A DNA stretch of 64,000 bases from contig RGFZ01000003.1 of the NCBI GenBank assembly GCA_010024875.1, positions 1 to 64,000 of the forward strand, written 5' to 3'. The notes under the pieces were generated by a model, which made no database searches, was not told where the DNA came from, and saw nothing but the letters and a program-made list of their open reading frames with translations. Of this stretch, positions 25,882 to 36,297 are shown piece after piece. This DNA is from Oxalobacteraceae bacterium (GTDB lineage: Bacteria; Pseudomonadota; Gammaproteobacteria; Burkholderiales; Burkholderiaceae_D). Numbering within the stretch: position 1 is the first letter of the stretch; each line of letters opens with the position of its first letter. The translations under genes were made by a program, and so were the position numbers.

Positions 25882-28197
25882 ATGACTGACCAAACCAACC
25901 TGTTCGAAGCCGCCGCCGACGATGGCGGCGATTCCCTGACGCTGGCGACCTTCGCCGAGCGCGCTTATCTTGATTATGCGATCTCAGTAGTCAAGGGCCG
26001 CGCGCTACCGGATGTTTCCGATGGCCAGAAGCCGGTGCAACGCCGTATCCTGTATGCGATGGACCAGCTGCGTCTGGCACCCGAGGCCAAGCCGCGCAAA
26101 TCTGCTGCAGTGGTGGGCGATGTGCTGGGCAAGCTGCACCCACATGGCGATCAGTCAGTCTATGACGCAATGGTGCGCATGGCGCAGGACTTCTCGCTAC
26201 GCTATCCGCTGATCGACGGTCACGGTAACTTCGGCTCGCGTGATGGCGATGGTGCAGCGGCGATGCGTTACACCGAGGCACGCCTGACGCCAATATCACG
26301 ACTGCTCCTCGACGAAATCGACATGGGTACCGTGGATTTCGCGCCCAATTACGATGGCTCCAGCGAAGAACCAAAGCTTTTACCTGCGCGTCTGCCCTTC
26401 GTGCTGCTGAATGGCGCATCCGGTATTGCAGTGGGAATGGCGACCGAGATCCCGTCGCATAATCTCAATGAAGTGGCCGAGGCCGCGATCGCCGTCATTA
26501 AACAGCCCAAGCTCACGCATGACGCACTGATGGAACTCATCCCCGGCCCGGATTTCCCTGGTGGTGGACAGATCATCACGCCTGCGGCGACCGTGTCAGA
26601 GATTTATCAGACAGGCCGCGGCAGCATCAAAGTGCGCGCACGCTGGAAGATCGAAGATCTCGCCCGCGGACAGTGGCAGCTGGTGGTAACAGAACTCCCG
26701 CCCGGCACCTCGGCACAAAAGATTCTAGAAGAAATAGAGGAACTCACGAATCCCAAGGTCAAGTTGGGCAAGAAGAGCCTGACGCCGGATCAGCTGGCCA
26801 CCAAGCAGACGCTGCTGGGTGTACTGGACACCGTGCGCGATGAATCCGGCCGCGATGCGCCGGTGCGTCTGGTGTTCGAGCCAAAGTCAAAAAATCAGGA
26901 TCAGGAAGAATTCAGCAACCTGCTGCTCGCGCACACCTCTCTGGAAAATAATGTCGCCGTGAATCTGGTGATGATCGGTACCGATGGTCGTCCACGGCAG
27001 AAGGCGCTGGGAGAAATCCTGCGCGAATGGACCAGTTTCCGCTTCGATACCGTCACCCGCCGCACCCAGCATCGTCTGCGCAAGGTGGATGATCGTATTC
27101 ATATCCTTGAGGGCCGTGAAGCCGTTCTACTCAATATTGACAAGGTGATCAAAATCATCCGCGAGTCGGATGAACCCAAGCCCGCACTGATGAAAGCCTT
27201 CAAACTGTCCGAGCGGCAGGCCGAAGATATTCTTGAGATTCGGCTGCGTCAGCTAGCCCGACTGGAAGCGATCAAGGTACAGCAGGAACTCGCGGAGCTG
27301 CGCAAGGAGAAAAAAACGCTGCAAGAGCTGCTCGACAATCCGGCGTCGATGAAGAAGCTGCTGATCAAAGAGATTGAAACCGATGCGAAACAGTATGGTG
27401 ACAAGCGCCGTACCTTGATCAAGGAAGCAGAAAAAGCTGTTGCAGAGACTAAAGTGATCGATGAGCCAGTCACGGTGATTATTTCGCAAAAAGGCTGGGT
27501 ACGTGCTCGTCAGGGTCATGGTCACGATGCACAGCAATTCAGCTTTAAGGCCGGTGATGGTTTGTATGCGACTTTTGAATGCCGCACCACCGATCATGTA
27601 CTGGCTTTCGGTTCGAATGGCCGGGTCTACACAGTATCCGTCGCTCAACTGCCGGGTGCACGCGGCGATGGCTCACCACTGACGACGATGGTCGAGGTCG
27701 AGGCTGGCACACGCCTGGTGCATTACTTCGCCGGCACCGCCGATACGCCGCTGCTGCTGGCATCCACCGGAGGCTTCGGCTTCGCCGCCAAAGCGAGCGA
27801 TATGCTCAGCCGCCAGAAAGGCGGTAAATCATTCATGGCCATGGATGATGGCGATGAGCCAGTGATGCCGGCCGTGATACCCAAGGGTGCAACTGCCCTG
27901 GTATGTCTGTCGGAACAGGGACGCCTGCTGGTCTTCGGACTGGATGAAATCAAAACCCAGTCTGCTGGTGGTCGTGGTGTGACGCTGATGGATCTCGATC
28001 CGAAAGAAAAACTGGTCGCAGCGCAGCCGATCACCAAGAAAGGGGTCATCGTCATGGGTACCGCGCAGCGTAGTGGCAAGCCGCAAGAGATCGAGTTGTC
28101 CGGTAAAGATCTGGCACATCACTTCGGCAAGCGTGCTCGCAAGGGTAAGCTGCTGGCTTCACGTATGAAAGCCAATCGATTGCTGTCGGTTGAGTAA
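25882..28197 (+). CDS. parC: DNA topoisomerase IV subunit A
   Basis: 771 residues. The winged-helix breakage domain has the catalytic Tyr130 ([10 protein letters not shown]), and the C-terminal beta-propeller runs from about residue 480. In the quinolone-pocket helix it reads [10 protein letters not shown]: Gln91 and Asp95 occupy the positions of E. coli Ser80 and Glu84. GyrA-box features are lacking, in keeping with ParC. It is cotranscribed with parE and ends at the terminator at 28216-28245. Confidence 0.95.
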   Translation: MTDQTNLFEAAADDGGDSLTLATFAERAYLDYAISVVKGRALPDVSDGQKPVQRRILYAMDQLRLAPEAKPRKSAAVVGDVLGKLHPHGDQSVYDAMVRMAQDFSLRYPLIDGHGNFGSRDGDGAAAMRYTEARLTPISRLLLDEIDMGTVDFAPNYDGSSEEPKLLPARLPFVLLNGASGIAVGMATEIPSHNLNEVAEAAIAVIKQPKLTHDALMELIPGPDFPGGGQIITPAATVSEIYQTGRGSIKVRARWKIEDLARGQWQLVVTELPPGTSAQKILEEIEELTNPKVKLGKKSLTPDQLATKQTLLGVLDTVRDESGRDAPVRLVFEPKSKNQDQEEFSNLLLAHTSLENNVAVNLVMIGTDGRPRQKALGEILREWTSFRFDTVTRRTQHRLRKVDDRIHILEGREAVLLNIDKVIKIIRESDEPKPALMKAFKLSERQAEDILEIRLRQLARLEAIKVQQELAELRKEKKTLQELLDNPASMKKLLIKEIETDAKQYGDKRRTLIKEAEKAVAETKVIDEPVTVIISQKGWVRARQGHGHDAQQFSFKAGDGLYATFECRTTDHVLAFGSNGRVYTVSVAQLPGARGDGSPLTTMVEVEAGTRLVHYFAGTADTPLLLASTGGFGFAAKASDMLSRQKGGKSFMAMDDGDEPVMPAVIPKGATALVCLSEQGRLLVFGLDEIKTQSAGGRGVTLMDLDPKEKLVAAQPITKKGVIVMGTAQRSGKPQEIELSGKDLAHHFGKRARKGKLLASRMKANRLLSVE

Positions 28198-28215
28198 ACT
28201 CGATAGTCATTCAAC

Positions 28216-28245
28216 AAAAAGGAGCGCCTTGTGCGTTCCTTTTTT
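28216..28245 (+). terminator. Rho-independent terminator of parC
   Basis: AAAAAGGAGCGC (28216-28227) pairs with GCGTTCCTTTTT (28233-28244) with one G:T pair around the loop CTTGT, with T through 28245. Confidence 0.85.
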
Positions 28246-28393
28246 ATTTCTACCTCGTGTAGCAGCGATGACTATCCATTGCTGTTAGAACAAAATCAAT
28301 AATTTCATTTAGTTCTGGACATTATTCCTTAAAGTATTGAAGTGAAGAAAGCGTGTCTTTAGAATCGGCTTCGTTGCCCTTCGCAAAGACACT

Positions 28394-29587
28394 ATGAAAT
28401 TTTCTCCTATCACTCGACTCGGATATCGTTCTGCGAGATATTTTTCTCTCGTTACGGCATTTACAGTCGCTGCCATCAGCGGTACCGTTCGCGCAGACTC
28501 ACTCGATCCCTCGGTCAATGAACAAGTCATCATGCTCCCAGTGATCACGAACGGGAGCAAGCTGTCATTCCAAACCACGATCTTCCGCCCACCGGGCGAG
28601 GGACCTTTCCCTTTGCTGCTCATGAACCATGGCAAAGATCGCGGCAACCCAGCGAAACAGGCGCGCGATCGCTTTCTTGCGCTGAGCCGTGAATTCGTCA
28701 AGCTCGGTTACGCGGTTGCAGTACCGATGCGCAAAGGCTTTGCCGCTTCGGGGGGCACCTATAGAGATTTCGGCTGCAACATGACCGACAACAGCCGGCA
28801 ACAGGCGGATGATGTCGAGTCCGCATTGAAGGCGCTGGTGCAGCAGCCCTGGGTGGATAAAGACCGCATCATCGTTGCCGGACAATCCTACGGCGGACTC
28901 GCGACCATTGCTTTTGGCGCGAGAAATTTCCCGGGTGTGCGGGGTCTGTTGAATTTTGCCGGTGGCCTGCGTGTTGATGGCGGCAGCTGCGATTGGATGT
29001 CTTCACTGATCACCGCATTCTCCCGCTATGGAGCGCAAACTACGCTACCCAGCTTGTGGTTCTATGGTGAAAATGACAGTTACTTCGCTCATCCGTTGGC
29101 CGAGACTTTGCATCAAGCCTATCAGGCTGCCGGTGGCTCATCGCAGCTGATCGCCTACGAAAAATTCAAGAATGATGCACATGGCATGGTTGGCAGTCGT
29201 GACGGTGTTCGCATCTGGATGCCCGAGACCGAACGCTTTTTGAAGCGTGTCGGTATGCCCACTGAACCGGTGGTGCAGATCGCAGATACCCCGCGTCCGC
29301 CGGCGACGAATTTTGCTTTGGTCGATAATGTTGCCGCAGTACCCGCTCTCAGCGACAAAGGGCGTGCTGGCTATCGCGACTATCTTTCCAAATCTGCGCC
29401 GCGCGCGTTTGCACTCTCATCGTCTGGTGCATGGAGCTGGGCAGAAGAAGGCGACGACCCCTCGGACCGGGCACTCAGCAGCTGCCAAAGGAATAGCTCC
29501 ACGGCCTGTAAGCTGTATTCGATCGATCAAGACGTCGTATGGGATGCCCAGACCACCCGCCTCATACCGCCCATGTCAGCCAAGTAA
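28394..29587 (+). CDS. Secreted alpha/beta hydrolase, dienelactone-hydrolase-like
   Basis: 397 residues with a signal peptide (about residues 1-35, ending near RADS) and an alpha/beta hydrolase fold. The nucleophile elbow is GQSYGG (about residue 160), an Asp lies in GENDSYF and a His in NDAHGMVG. After the hydrolase domain, about 100 residues include RAGYRDYLSKSAPRAFALS and two Cys. Probably a periplasmic esterase or peptidase; substrate unknown. It is convergent with tadD, with only 10 nt between the stops. Confidence 0.82.
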   Translation: MKFSPITRLGYRSARYFSLVTAFTVAAISGTVRADSLDPSVNEQVIMLPVITNGSKLSFQTTIFRPPGEGPFPLLLMNHGKDRGNPAKQARDRFLALSREFVKLGYAVAVPMRKGFAASGGTYRDFGCNMTDNSRQQADDVESALKALVQQPWVDKDRIIVAGQSYGGLATIAFGARNFPGVRGLLNFAGGLRVDGGSCDWMSSLITAFSRYGAQTTLPSLWFYGENDSYFAHPLAETLHQAYQAAGGSSQLIAYEKFKNDAHGMVGSRDGVRIWMPETERFLKRVGMPTEPVVQIADTPRPPATNFALVDNVAAVPALSDKGRAGYRDYLSKSAPRAFALSSSGAWSWAEEGDDPSDRALSSCQRNSSTACKLYSIDQDVVWDAQTTRLIPPMSAK

Positions 29588-29597
29588 GATGACATGA

Positions 29598-30695
29598 TCA
29601 CTCTGTACCCGCCAGCAACGGCATGCTTTCGGCAACGCGCTGCCGGAGACCTTCCGTTGTTTGAAAATCCCGGCCCAGCACCACGCGAAGTTGCGTGTCT
29701 CCCTGCTGATAATTCGGCCTGAGCTGGGCGGCAACGCCTAGTGTTCCTGCCAGATCGCTTGCGGCCCCATAGCGATGCTTTGCATACTCGATGCGTGTCA
29801 CCGGTACGCTGAACTCGTCATGATTGATGACCCGGATCACTTGCCATTGCGAACCCGAGATGAGATCGCGTACCGATCGTGCCAGCCGATTGATGCCATT
29901 GCCATTGACCAGTTCTAATCGCACTTTGTCGGTGTGCCCACGGGATGCCAGTGGATAGCTCTGAGATACCGTCGCTTTCGGGATAGCCTGCAGCGGGGTG
30001 TTTTTTGGAAGCTCGCAATGAGCCATGTAAGGCTTTGATACCTCATTGCCGAAGGGCCGCATCATTTGATAGACGCCCTCGGTGATTCTGACAATGGGAT
30101 TGCGATTCATCCGATCCTGCTCTTTTATCTCGGGGATCTGACTGTCGGCTGCCATTGGTAACTCCTCCGGCACTTCAGAGGATTCACCGAGCTTTTCTTT
30201 CACCATTGTGAGCTTGTGCCGAACGGATTCGCTGTCAGGAGCGATCGCCAGCGCTTGTACCAGCTTCTCTTTTGCCTGCACATAATCCCCGTTCAAGTAG
30301 TGTGCATACCCAAGATTGGCTAGCAGATGAGGCCGTTCCGGATGCAAAGCCACCAGCGAGGACAGGGTGGCAATAGCCTCTGCAAGATCACCACGACTGG
30401 CAGCCAGCACCGCCAGAGCGTTGCGCGATTCAGCATGGGCAGGATCAAAGTCCAGTGCGCGCCGAAAAGCGCGCTCCGCGTCATCCAAGCGTCCTTCGCG
30501 TTGCAGATGGCGACCCAGTGCATGAAATGCGGCGGCAGAGTCTGCGCCATCCTGTATGCGTGCATGAGGAATGATGCGCGCCTGCACCCCTCTCGATGAA
30601 GAAGTAACATCGTCCGGGCCCCATGGAAACCAGGCGCAGCCTGCAGAGAAGCTGCTAGTTGCCAGTGCAAAAGCAAGCAGAGGTCTATTTTTCAT
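29598..30695 (-). CDS. tadD: TadD-like TPR lipoprotein with a LytR C-terminal domain
   Basis: 365 residues. The signal region ends in the lipobox-like SSFSAGC, so it is probably a lipoprotein. About four TPR units (residues 55-165) match TadD, the pilotin/secretin-assembly protein of Flp pilus loci. A linker of about 50 residues and a LytR_C-type domain (VRLELVNGNGINRLARSVRDLI, about residues 255-345) follow. Last gene of the tad operon. Confidence 0.85.
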   Translation of the reverse strand: MKNRPLLAFALATSSFSAGCAWFPWGPDDVTSSSRGVQARIIPHARIQDGADSAAAFHALGRHLQREGRLDDAERAFRRALDFDPAHAESRNALAVLAASRGDLAEAIATLSSLVALHPERPHLLANLGYAHYLNGDYVQAKEKLVQALAIAPDSESVRHKLTMVKEKLGESSEVPEELPMAADSQIPEIKEQDRMNRNPIVRITEGVYQMMRPFGNEVSKPYMAHCELPKNTPLQAIPKATVSQSYPLASRGHTDKVRLELVNGNGINRLARSVRDLISGSQWQVIRVINHDEFSVPVTRIEYAKHRYGAASDLAGTLGVAAQLRPNYQQGDTQLRVVLGRDFQTTEGLRQRVAESMPLLAGTE

Positions 30696-30725
30696 CTGGG
30701 TCTCTTTTACAATCGTTATAAATAA

Positions 30726-31673
30726 TCAGTGTTGACCTGCCATGGCGGGTAGTAGCACGCGGTAGATCTGCATTGCCGCAGGGCCTACCAGAATCACCAT
30801 GAGCGTAGGGAAAATCATGAAAATCAGCGGAAACAACAACTTCAGCGAGATTTTCGCCGCAGCCTCTTCCGCACGCTGATGCCGCTTGGTACGCAGGTTT
30901 TCTGCATGAATGCGCAAAGACTCACCCATGCTGGTACCAAAGCGATCCGACTGGATCAGCATCGCTACCAGCAAATCAATATCTTCGACGCCTGTTCGTA
31001 ATGCGAGATTACGCAGTGCCCGTTCCTTGCTAAAGCCGGCGCGCAGCTCCAGGATCAACAGATGAAACTCCTGTCCAAGTACTTGGCTCTTGAGATGAAT
31101 CTCCTCCGCGACACGATTGAGCGCGGCCTCCAAGCCCAGCCCCGCCTCGACGCAAATGGTTAACAAATCCAGCGCATCCGGAAAGCTGTCGAAGATGTCT
31201 CGCTGACGAACTTCAATCCGATGATTGAGCAGCATATTCGGCAAGTAGTAGCCCACGCAAGCCGAGAGCAGTAGTGCCAGCATGACTAGTGACGTTCCAC
31301 TGGACAGTAATCGCTCGCCGCCGAAGAGCATGCAGAAAAGCGGCAGGATGAGCGCCAGCAGAGTCTTCGCACCAAAGAAAAAATAAGGTGTAGATTGGTT
31401 ACGCCACCCAGCATTAATGAAACGTAGGCGCATCGGCGAGTTTTCCCAACCCTCTGAGGGCTGGGCCAATCTGGCCAGCGGACGGCTGACCTTGACCGCA
31501 TGCTCCAACCATAAATTCTGGGTATCACCCACCGGCACTCCGCGAGCCTCACTCTCAATACTGGCGACACGCCGTCTGAATTTGTCAGGCATCAAGAGCC
31601 AGCTAACAGTCGCCGCAATGCCTGCCCAGAGCAGAAAGACCAATGCAAGAAAAAAAAGATATTGCGTATTCAT
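30726..31673 (-). CDS. tadC: Flp pilus assembly protein TadC
   Basis: 315-residue inner-membrane platform protein of the type II secretion F family. Hydrophobic helices lie at about residues 5-25, 100-135 and 275-310, and the central cytoplasmic region has EAGLGLEAALNRVAEE and LRIHAENLRTKRHQRAEEAAAK. With TadB it forms the pilus assembly platform that the TadA ATPase acts on. It is between tadB and tadD in the operon. Confidence 0.9.
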   Translation of the reverse strand: MNTQYLFFLALVFLLWAGIAATVSWLLMPDKFRRRVASIESEARGVPVGDTQNLWLEHAVKVSRPLARLAQPSEGWENSPMRLRFINAGWRNQSTPYFFFGAKTLLALILPLFCMLFGGERLLSSGTSLVMLALLLSACVGYYLPNMLLNHRIEVRQRDIFDSFPDALDLLTICVEAGLGLEAALNRVAEEIHLKSQVLGQEFHLLILELRAGFSKERALRNLALRTGVEDIDLLVAMLIQSDRFGTSMGESLRIHAENLRTKRHQRAEEAAAKISLKLLFPLIFMIFPTLMVILVGPAAMQIYRVLLPAMAGQH

Positions 31674-31691
31674 GATTCCTCTCGAGATACC

Positions 31692-32675
31692 TCAGACCCG
31701 GATCTGTACAATCAGCCGCATCCACAAAATACCCAGTAACAGCAACACACCTGAGCTAGCCAGCATGGCAGGGCCTGCGGGATCATCGAAAAAACGCTTC
31801 AGATAATCGGGACTGGTCAGAGCGAAAAGGCCGGCCACGCCAACCGGCAAGAGGCAGAGAATCCATGCTGATAATCTGCCTTCGGCAGACATCACTCGAA
31901 CATCACCCATGAGCTTCAGCCGCTGTCGGACCAGCTGGCTCACTTTACTCATCAGCTCGGATAAATTACCGCCCGCTTCACGCTGGATCAGCACTGCAAT
32001 CACCAGATACTGCAGATCAGGCAGCGGAACGCGGCTTGCCAGACGCTGCAACGCGTCCGACATGGACAGGCCAAAATTTACCTCATCGGAGACGATACGG
32101 AATTCCGCGGCAATAGGATTCGGCATTTCTTCCGCGAGCATCTGCAGTGTCGATGGCAAGGCATGACCGGCACGCAGGCTACGGCTAATCAGATCGGCGG
32201 CTTCGGGTAATTGCAACTCAAGAATTTTCAGGCGCTGATTACGCTCACGACGCACGATCAGCAAGGGAAGCAAAGCAACAAGAGCCGCAATGACCAGAAC
32301 GATCAGCCATGGCAATTCAACCATGCTGGCCATAGTGAGAGCGCAGCCGAATGACAATGCCGTCAAAGAAAGGAATTTCGTAACCGACCAGCTCAGCCCC
32401 GACTGCTGCAGAAAAATCTGTAAATGCAAGATGCCCGGCAGTCTGCGCAGGAAAGCATCGACAGCCGTGGACCGCGATAGCCGGTTGTCTTTCAGTAGCC
32501 CGCCTGCGTTATTCTGTTTTGCACCATCGCTTGTGTGCATCTCACGTAGCCGGCGACTGAGTCGCCGCGCGGCCTCGCTCTGGTTAGAAAACCACCATTG
32601 CCAGCCAGCCTCGATCGCCAGCGCAACTGCTGTGAACACCAGGACAGCCACTGCGTAGAAAAGGATATCCATCAT
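31692..32675 (-). CDS. tadB: Flp pilus assembly protein TadB
   Basis: 327 residues, the second type II secretion F-domain platform protein. N- and C-terminal membrane helices flank a cytoplasmic domain with LPEAADLISRSLRAGHALPSTLQMLAEEMP. The order tadA-tadB-tadC is standard. It starts 18 nt after the tadA stop. Confidence 0.9.
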   Translation of the reverse strand: MMDILFYAVAVLVFTAVALAIEAGWQWWFSNQSEAARRLSRRLREMHTSDGAKQNNAGGLLKDNRLSRSTAVDAFLRRLPGILHLQIFLQQSGLSWSVTKFLSLTALSFGCALTMASMVELPWLIVLVIAALVALLPLLIVRRERNQRLKILELQLPEAADLISRSLRAGHALPSTLQMLAEEMPNPIAAEFRIVSDEVNFGLSMSDALQRLASRVPLPDLQYLVIAVLIQREAGGNLSELMSKVSQLVRQRLKLMGDVRVMSAEGRLSAWILCLLPVGVAGLFALTSPDYLKRFFDDPAGPAMLASSGVLLLLGILWMRLIVQIRV

Positions 32676-32693
32676 CAGCCTCGGAGGTATCTG

Positions 32694-34040
32694 CTAGCCG
32701 AACAAGCGAGCAGGATCATAGGTATTCTCAGGAACAGCAACACCGAATTCCCGCAGCCTCTGATCAAACTGCGGATAAATACCGGTTGCGCAAAAATGGC
32801 CGACTACCTTGCCTTCGCTGCTCACACCACTGCGCTTGAACTGGAAGATTTCCTGCATGGTGATCGTCTCGCCTTCCATTCCCGTGATCTCCTGCAGACT
32901 CACGAGCTTGCGACTACCATCTGTAAAACGCATGATCTGTATGACGACTGTAATCGCTGAGGTAATCTGCTGCCGGACAGCACGCTGACCAAGATTGGCG
33001 TTAGCCATGCCCACCATGTTCTCCAGTCGCGCCAGCGCGTCGCGCGGCGAGTTAGCGTGAATAGTGGCGAACGAACCTTCATGACCAGTGTTCATCGCCT
33101 GCAGCATGTCCAGTGCCTCGCCGCCTCGTACCTCACCGAGAATGATGCGATCCGGTCTCATGCGAAGCGCATTCTTTACCAATGCACGCTGTGATATCTC
33201 CCCTTTGCCTTCAATGTTCGGCGGGCGGGTCTCCAGCCGGACAACATGCGGTTGCTGAAGCTGCAACTCGGCCGCATCTTCGATCGTGACGATACGTTCA
33301 TCAGTCGGTATGAAGCTCGATAGCACGTTCAACAGTGTTGTCTTGCCGCTGCCCGTGCCACCCGAGATCAGAATATTCACTTTGGCCTTGGAAAGCGCGT
33401 TAAGCAATGCCGAGAGCGGCGGTGTCAAACTGCGCAGTGTCACCAGATCATCAACGGTCAGTGGTTTGACTGAAAAACGACGGATCGACAACATCGGACC
33501 ATCGAGTGCCAGCGGCGGGATGATCGCATTCACCCGCGAGCCATCAGGCAGTCGCGCATCGACCATCGGACTCGATTCATCAATGCGTCTTCCGACCCGA
33601 GAGACGATCTTCTCGATTACCTTCAGCAGATGATCATCATCAGTAAACGTGATGGGTGTCAATTCCAGTTTTCCTCTGCGCTCGACATAAATCTGGCTGT
33701 GGGTATTTACCAGGATGTCAGACACGGTAGGATCAGCCAGCAAAGGTTCGAGCGGGCCGAAGCCCAGCATTTCGTTCTGCATATCGACTACCAACTGGCG
33801 CCTTTCAGCCTGATTGACCATGATCTTTTCGTCATCGATCAGACGCTCGACCAGATGCGATAACTCGCGCCGGAACTGATCGGTTGATAGCTGCTGCAAA
33901 CGCTCCAGATCAATACGCTCCAGCAAGGTCTGATGCAGACGGTGCTTGAGCTGCTGATAAGACGGCGAATGAAAATCCATTTCGCTGGCCGACGTAGCTT
34001 TGATGGGTGAAACAACCACCAGCCTGTCGCGATAACTCAT
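32694..34040 (-). CDS. tadA: Flp pilus assembly ATPase TadA/CpaF
   Basis: 448-residue secretion ATPase (GspE/CpaF family) that powers Flp pilus assembly. Walker A is GGTGSGKT (227-234), the Asp box TIEDAAELQ starts near 252, Walker B is RIILGEVRG (298-306) and the His box is [13 protein letters not shown] (318-330). The N-terminal domain has [20 protein letters not shown]. Cytoplasmic; works with TadB/TadC. Confidence 0.95.
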   Translation of the reverse strand: MSYRDRLVVVSPIKATSASEMDFHSPSYQQLKHRLHQTLLERIDLERLQQLSTDQFRRELSHLVERLIDDEKIMVNQAERRQLVVDMQNEMLGFGPLEPLLADPTVSDILVNTHSQIYVERRGKLELTPITFTDDDHLLKVIEKIVSRVGRRIDESSPMVDARLPDGSRVNAIIPPLALDGPMLSIRRFSVKPLTVDDLVTLRSLTPPLSALLNALSKAKVNILISGGTGSGKTTLLNVLSSFIPTDERIVTIEDAAELQLQQPHVVRLETRPPNIEGKGEISQRALVKNALRMRPDRIILGEVRGGEALDMLQAMNTGHEGSFATIHANSPRDALARLENMVGMANANLGQRAVRQQITSAITVVIQIMRFTDGSRKLVSLQEITGMEGETITMQEIFQFKRSGVSSEGKVVGHFCATGIYPQFDQRLREFGVAVPENTYDPARLFG

Positions 34041-34090
34041 TCATTATTCCCCTTGAAATCAAAAATCTCATTAGCATCCAGCGACATGGT

Positions 34091-35275
34091 TCAGTGTGTT
34101 TCCTGTCCAGCAGAATTCCTGACAAAGATGCGCCGTATGATGCTTCCTGTTGAAGGCGTATTACTGTCCACAAGGCGGTTCACCCACTCCGCAAGACTCT
34201 TCGATATCGAGCTGCTGCGCGCCATCTGCAGTACTGGCACACCCTGATTGATGGAGTCGTTCGCAATCTCGTAGTTATTTGGCACGCGATGTGCGACGCG
34301 CTGGTCAAGTACACGTTCCAGCTCCGCGAGCGTGACTGCTGCCGAGTTTTCATGACGATTCAGCGTCAGCTGGATTTTCTCGCGCCGATAACCTAGCGAT
34401 GAAAAAATATCAAGCAAGCGCCGTGCATTGCGCAGGTAAGGCAGGGATTGCTGAAGCACAGGAAAAATCAGGTCCGAACTGTCGAGTGCTCGTATGCTGA
34501 GAGTATTTACCTGCCTTCCCATGTCGATCACTACAAAATCGAAATGACGCCTTGCGAGCTGGAGTACATTCTCAAAATTCTCAGGACGGATCTCTTCGGC
34601 GGGATCTGGATTGTCGGACGCCGCCAGCAGGCTGAAATTAGGCGAGACACGCAGTACGCCTGACTCCAATAAATTGATATCCAACCGAGCTCCGGCAGCA
34701 CAGATGTCGGCTAGCGTCATCACGGGCTTCTGGTCAGAGACATAGAGTGCCGCATCACCGAACTGCTGATTCAAGTCAATCAGCAACACACGCTTTCTGC
34801 CGAGCGTGGCCAGTGCATACGAAAGATTTGCGGCGATGAAAGTCGCTCCACTCCCACCCTTGCAGGAAATAAAGGAAAGTATCTTTCCATCGTCCGCTGT
34901 CGATGCCTCGAGTTTTTGCGATATGCGATCGATGGCTACTTCAATGTCGGACTGTAGCACCGGGAGGGGCAATACCTCGCGTACGCCAGCACGCATTGCC
35001 GCGATCAGCGCCTCTGGTGAGCGATCAGATGACAACAGCATCATGACTGCTTTGGGGAACTGCTGGGCGATACGCTCAAGCATCACCAGGCTCTCTCCAG
35101 GAAAGCTGGAGGAATCGAAAATCACGACATCCGGTGTCGCTGGCGCGACGAGTCCTGCCTCGGCCTGCATGCTGGGTAAGCCCGGCATCGCTACCACCGG
35201 AGGCTGAACTCGCTCGCAGGCGCGTGTGATCAGCGAGACCAGTTCGGCATTGGTAGAAAGTATGAAAGCTTTCAT
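34091..35275 (-). CDS. tadZ: Flp pilus localisation protein TadZ/CpaE
   Basis: 394 residues: an N-terminal receiver-like domain (1-125) and a MinD/ParA-like ATPase domain. The P-loop reads CKGGSGATFIAANLS (138-152), with Ala144 in place of the second Lys of a deviant Walker A, as I recall for many CpaE/TadZ proteins. The family sets where the pilus machine assembles. AAGGAA 9 nt upstream of the ATG at 35275 supports this start over 35299. Confidence 0.9.
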   Translation of the reverse strand: MKAFILSTNAELVSLITRACERVQPPVVAMPGLPSMQAEAGLVAPATPDVVIFDSSSFPGESLVMLERIAQQFPKAVMMLLSSDRSPEALIAAMRAGVREVLPLPVLQSDIEVAIDRISQKLEASTADDGKILSFISCKGGSGATFIAANLSYALATLGRKRVLLIDLNQQFGDAALYVSDQKPVMTLADICAAGARLDINLLESGVLRVSPNFSLLAASDNPDPAEEIRPENFENVLQLARRHFDFVVIDMGRQVNTLSIRALDSSDLIFPVLQQSLPYLRNARRLLDIFSSLGYRREKIQLTLNRHENSAAVTLAELERVLDQRVAHRVPNNYEIANDSINQGVPVLQMARSSSISKSLAEWVNRLVDSNTPSTGSIIRRIFVRNSAGQETH

Positions 35276-35313
35276 TTGTGAGCGTTCCTTGTCGATCATG
35301 ATGGCCGCTTCAT

Positions 35314-35772
35314 CTACCCGCAGCTGGCAGAATCCATCGCCTCTCTTGTCAGTGTGGTGGTGAATGCCGGCAGCGGTATTTGCGCCGGCAAAAAAGGAAT
35401 GACGGTCTTGATCTTCAATCCATCCACGATGGCCACGGTGGCCGATACGCAGGGAGTACCACCGCTGTCACTGCCCGCGCTACAGCCGCTGGGGGTATAG
35501 CTAATCTGAACGTCACCGCTGGACAGTGTGGGCATGACACGCTGCATGCGCTGCAAGATACGGCTGTCATCCTTGCCACAGACGATGGCAACACGGGCGC
35601 CCAGTGCCGTGGCTTCATTGGCTGCGCTAATGACATAGAGCACACGACCCAGTTCGAACACCCCCAGCAGCAGAATGAACAAACCACCGATGGCGGCCAC
35701 CAGCGCGAACTCGACGACTGCTGCCCCACGCTCGTGACCGAATCTTTGCCTGATGTGTTTACGCGCGATCAT
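35314..35772 (-). CDS. tadF: TadE/TadF-like pseudopilin (short)
   Basis: 152-residue TadE-family protein. The N-terminal class III signal region RGAAVVEFALVAAIGGLFILLLGVFELGRVLYV (residues 14-47) contains the EF-type processed motif of prepilins cleaved by TadV. Cys residues later in the protein suggest a disulfide. It overlaps the preceding tadE by 4 nt. Confidence 0.85.
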   Translation of the reverse strand: MIARKHIRQRFGHERGAAVVEFALVAAIGGLFILLLGVFELGRVLYVISAANEATALGARVAIVCGKDDSRILQRMQRVMPTLSSGDVQISYTPSGCSAGSDSGGTPCVSATVAIVDGLKIKTVIPFLPAQIPLPAFTTTLTREAMDSASCG

Positions 35773-36296
35773 CCCGCTTGCCTCATCACGGCCTCGATCG
35801 GACCAAAGCCGATCGTAGGGCCCGTGTTCAACAGCGGCAATCCAATGAGAGGAAAGGCATAGCCATCAATGCGGACGGAGACGAGGTGTATCGATCCTTG
35901 TCCGGTCGGCACACTGCGATAGCTGTCCTGATTACTTCCCTTGCACTCACTCCAGCTCTTGCGGTCGCAGACTTTGACGCTGGACGCAGACAGCTTGGGT
36001 ACCAGTACCGGCCCGAGACAATCGACATTACCGTGTACTGCGAGACAGCGCGCTTCTGCGACCAGCTCCCCGTAGCCCTCGCTGTCGGGACTTTGCGAGG
36101 ACAGCAAGCGCGCCGCTGCACGGACCGATTTGACCAGCGTGTTGTAGTGATAAATTGCGCGCCCGTACTCGACAACACCGAACGACAGCAGTAACAGCGG
36201 TACCAGCAGCAATGCAAATTCCACCGCAGCAGATCCGTGTTGGCGCGCAGGGATTTGCCGCCGTCCATGTAATGGCGAAATGTGAGAAATCTTCAT
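35769..36296 (-). CDS. tadE: TadE-like pseudopilin
   Basis: 175-residue TadE-family minor pilin. The segment GSAAVEFALLLVPLLLLSFGVVEYGRAIYHYNTLVKSVRAAARLLSSQ (about residues 21-68) holds the prepilin-like cleavage and E+5-type motif followed by the helix. It starts 1 nt after the tadG stop. Confidence 0.87.
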   Translation of the reverse strand: MKISHISPLHGRRQIPARQHGSAAVEFALLLVPLLLLSFGVVEYGRAIYHYNTLVKSVRAAARLLSSQSPDSEGYGELVAEARCLAVHGNVDCLGPVLVPKLSASSVKVCDRKSWSECKGSNQDSYRSVPTGQGSIHLVSVRIDGYAFPLIGLPLLNTGPTIGFGPIEAVMRQAG

Positions 36297-36297
36297 C

